The notes beneath the pieces were generated by a model, which saw only the letters and a program-made list of their open reading frames with translations, was not told the origin of the DNA and did no database searches. 64,000 bases of DNA from contig CAWFKW010000002.1 of assembly GCA_963816535.1 (NCBI GenBank), positions 1 to 64,000 of the forward strand. The letters run 5' to 3'. The translations under genes were made by a program, and so were the position numbers. Shown here one piece after another: positions 62,322-64,000 of the stretch; position 1 is the stretch's first letter; each line of letters begins with the position of its first letter. This DNA comes from CAWFKW01 sp963816535 (lineage in GTDB: Bacteria; Bacteroidota; Ignavibacteria; Tepidaquicellales; OLB5).

Positions 62322-62732
62322 ATGAATAAAATGTCAATACGCAAAACATCAATATTACTTTTTTTTACAGCCTTTCTGGGCTTAACAGGAATCCAAACAC
62401 GGGCAACTCTCGCTGCAGGATTGAATTCTAAAGACGATAGCGCCGACTCTGTAAACCTGCAGGCAGACGAAATTTCAAACGATTTTAATCAGGTTCAGTG
62501 CGTCCCGGTTACATCTTCAAAAATTCGTTACACGCTGATAAAACCAACGGGGGTAAGAATAACAGTTTATGATATTTTAGCCAGAGAAGTTAAAACTTTA
62601 GTGAACGAATACCAGCAGGCGGGCTCATACGAAGCGGACATGCAGTCAGCAAATATATCAGCGGGCACGTATTATTACAAGATCCAGACAGGCGACTCAA
62701 CAAAGGTAAGAAAAATAGTCTTAACCAGATAG
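62322..62732 (+). CDS. Miniature protein: signal peptide plus sorting-like domain
   Basis: 136 residues. Signal region to about residue 30 (TATG-like MNKMSIRKTSILLFFTAF ... ATLAA), about 35 residues of linker, then only the second half of a C-terminal sorting domain: SSKIRYTLIKPTGVRITVYDILAREVKTLVNEYQQAGSYEADM, SAGTYYYKIQ and KVRKIVLTR. NYPNPFNP itself is replaced by NQVQCVPV. No cargo domain is present. It may be a remnant left by deletion of the cargo, or a real small surface protein. It begins 50 bp after the previous gene, beyond that gene's terminator. Confidence 0.65.
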   Translation: MNKMSIRKTSILLFFTAFLGLTGIQTRATLAAGLNSKDDSADSVNLQADEISNDFNQVQCVPVTSSKIRYTLIKPTGVRITVYDILAREVKTLVNEYQQAGSYEADMQSANISAGTYYYKIQTGDSTKVRKIVLTR

Positions 62733-62919
62733 TTAAACGCATATTATTTCTCCAGAATAATATATGCCCTCTTCCCCCGCTTTTAGCGGGGCGGAGGGGA
62801 CTTAAAACCGCGAAAACAAGATCCAACATTTATACAAATAATACATAATTACTACACCGGCAAAATAAAAATATTTTGTCTTTCAAAAAACTAAACAAAT
62901 AAAAAGAAGGGAAACAAAA

Positions 62920-63369
62920 ATGAAACATCTAACATTAGCTGTTCTATTATTATTCGTCATCGGATTAAGCAGTTGCGGCAAAAAGGACGATAAAGTAGAC
63001 GTTACTACAAACAAAGAAGGCACGGACGTAAACGTAAAGACAAAAGACGTAGACGTATCGACAAACAAGCTTCCGGCTGACTGGCCCTCAGACATTCCTA
63101 CCTACAAGGACGCCAAACTCCTTGCTTCGGCAAAGACCCCTCAGGGCTCAACGGCTACTTACGATATCAGCGATAAGCTGAAACCGGTAGCGGATTTCTA
63201 CAAAGACGAAATGAAAAAGGCCGGCTATGACGCAGACAAAACAAACGATATGATGATGACAGATAAAGGGGGCATAATGGTTTATAAAAAAGGCGGCAAA
63301 GAAGTCGATCTTACAATGGGATTTGCAGATGCAACCGGCAAAACTTCGCTGGTTATACTTGTAAAGTAA
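62920..63369 (+). CDS. Small lipoprotein of unknown function
   Basis: 149 residues. Lipobox LSSC with Cys19 after MKHLTLAVLLLFVIG. A charged linker rich in Lys, Asp, Val and Thr (KKDDKVDVTTNKEGTDVNVK) precedes a compact domain (ADWPSDIPTYKDAKLL ... VADFYKDEMKKAGYDADK ... KEVDLTMGFADATGKTSLVILVK). The PSDIPxYxDAK start and closing strand resemble small domains found in other bacterial lipoproteins, but no function is known. Strong A-rich ribosome region GAAGGGAAAC upstream. Confidence 0.75.
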   Translation: MKHLTLAVLLLFVIGLSSCGKKDDKVDVTTNKEGTDVNVKTKDVDVSTNKLPADWPSDIPTYKDAKLLASAKTPQGSTATYDISDKLKPVADFYKDEMKKAGYDADKTNDMMMTDKGGIMVYKKGGKEVDLTMGFADATGKTSLVILVK

Positions 63370-63380
63370 TAAGGCTATCC

Positions 63381-63414
63381 GGGCAGGGTTTGGAAATAAT
63401 GCCATTCCCTGCCC
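63381..63414 (+). terminator. Possible terminator or hairpin
   Basis: GGGCAGGG / CCCTGCCC with an 18-nt loop; no clear T-run follows. Related in sequence to the GGGCAGG stem at 62288. Confidence 0.4.
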
Positions 63415-63527
63415 ATTGGTTTCTAAACGCTGAAGCAGCATTCGGCCCCGGCAAAGATATTAAGGCTGAATTGTATTCAAATAACTGCGGGGACTTCTAA
63501 ACGGGACAAGTTTCAAATTACTATCGA

Positions 63528-63854
63528 ATGCAGAAAGAATTTATCGTTTACGTAAAGATGACAAGACCCAACAAGCTATCCACGGGCGTACTATCGGCAA
63601 TGACCGCCAAACCGGAGGGCTCAAACGGAAGAACTGTTGTGGCTATATCAGGCAGGGATCATGCGAATATAGTCTTTTATGAAACAAGGAAAAGCAAACG
63701 TCAGGCAGTAGCAAGAGAAAAGGAACTGAAAAAACTCAACAGGAAGAAATTGACCGAGTTGGTAAGGCAATCTAACCCGGAAATGCTTGATATAAGCGGC
63801 ATCTGGAATGACGGCGATAAACATCAGGACATGAATCAAATGTTTCTAGAATAA
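63528..63854 (+). CDS. Divergent GIY-YIG-like protein, probably without nuclease centre
   Basis: 108 residues. The C-terminal half aligns with the GIY-YIG protein at 37466: VFYETRKSKRQAVAREKELKKLNRKKLTELVRQSNPEMLDISGIWN against VYFEETDSIFSVIAREKQLKKWNRQWKINLIEAMNPGWNDLY. The N-terminal half begins FIVYVKM but has LSTGVLSAM where YIGVTN is expected, and no LxRRxxEH segment, so the second tyrosine and the arginine of the active centre are missing. Either a decayed copy or a non-catalytic relative. No palindromic repeat of the ATTCCC class is seen beside it. Confidence 0.55.
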   Translation: MQKEFIVYVKMTRPNKLSTGVLSAMTAKPEGSNGRTVVAISGRDHANIVFYETRKSKRQAVAREKELKKLNRKKLTELVRQSNPEMLDISGIWNDGDKHQDMNQMFLE

Positions 63855-63892
63855 GATATGATAACGCTGCAAAACAGAAAGGTCTGCTTCTC

Positions 63893-64000
63893 ATGAACGG
63901 AAAATATTTCCTTCTTTTCAGGTTAATAGCTGCATTCGCCGGAGCAACTGCATTTTGCATAGTTTTATTAATGTATTATCCCATTGCCGCCGTTGCGTGT
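63893..64000 (+). CDS. Partial membrane or secreted protein (cut by window end)
   Basis: ATG at 63893 opens a frame of 36 codons still open at the last base: MNGKYFLLFRLIAAFAGATA then FCIVLLMYYPIAAVAC. This is one hydrophobic segment, an anchor or signal sequence. The rest is outside, so no function can be given. GAAAGG about 15 nt upstream could serve as ribosome site. Confidence 0.45.
   Translation, partial: MNGKYFLLFRLIAAFAGATAFCIVLLMYYPIAAVAC

Overview
The window looks like a chromosomal contig from a free-living bacterium of the Bacteroidota/Ignavibacteria (FCB) group. Three things in the sequence support this. Ten reading frames or parts of frames end in the NYPNPFNPxTKIxF ... GVYFYRL ... 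KKMxLxK type of C-terminal sorting domain (type IX secretion-like). Several upstream regions carry TTTG-N19/20-TATCTTTG promoters typical of the Bacteroidota sigma factor. The gene set also fits: fused formiminotransferase-cyclodeaminase, a long isocitrate dehydrogenase with an extra C-terminal domain, and DNRLRE-like and FadL-like envelope proteins. A named genus is not justified.

Layout. 1-5.1 kb: end of an S9 peptidase, a LolA-like periplasmic protein and a 1048-residue BNR/VPS10-like secreted protein. 5.2-8.3 kb: histidine catabolism (ftcD, hutI) around a tRNA-Val(CAC). 8.4-15 kb: two paralogous secreted subtilases, the second cut by one in-frame TAA, and a class C beta-lactamase-like hydrolase. 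16-27.4 kb: core metabolism and envelope (malic enzyme, glgA, HAD phosphatase, lipoprotein, outer-membrane barrel, glyA-tatC-prenyl synthase, der). 27.4-39.4 kb: two TPM proteins, carB, carA, plsC, gatC, kdsB, pyrG, a GIY-YIG nuclease inside a nest of palindromic repeats, a short CcmD-like gene, ccmC and a PH-domain protein. 39.5-49.2 kb: YCF48/BNR-type secreted proteins, five of them in one tandem array. 49-57 kb: mixed small genes including a thioredoxin-like protein, DinB, icd, GNAT and pdxH. 57-64 kb: two overlapping helical paralogs of unknown function, two sorting-domain proteins, a lipoprotein and a degenerate GIY-YIG relative.

The most unusual content is the palindromic repeat DNA. 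At least three unrelated palindromic elements sit in frame inside the C-terminal sorting domains of the tandem YCF48-like genes, always in one of two loops. In one copy the loss of a single G in a stem frameshifts the gene. A different dispersed palindrome (ATTCCC-N8-GGGAAT) supplies the last residues of KdsB, lies between carA and carB, and brackets a small GIY-YIG nuclease gene in inverted orientation. A third, low-complexity 14-nt tandem repeat encodes the N-terminus of KdsB. This is the best candidate for an undescribed system: small palindromic elements that tolerate or exploit insertion in coding sequence, possibly with a GIY-YIG nuclease as partner.

The secreted proteins presumably pass through a type IX-like system encoded elsewhere; no secretion machinery, rRNA, CRISPR array, insertion sequence or phage gene was seen here. 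All functions are read by eye from motifs; no database search was run.
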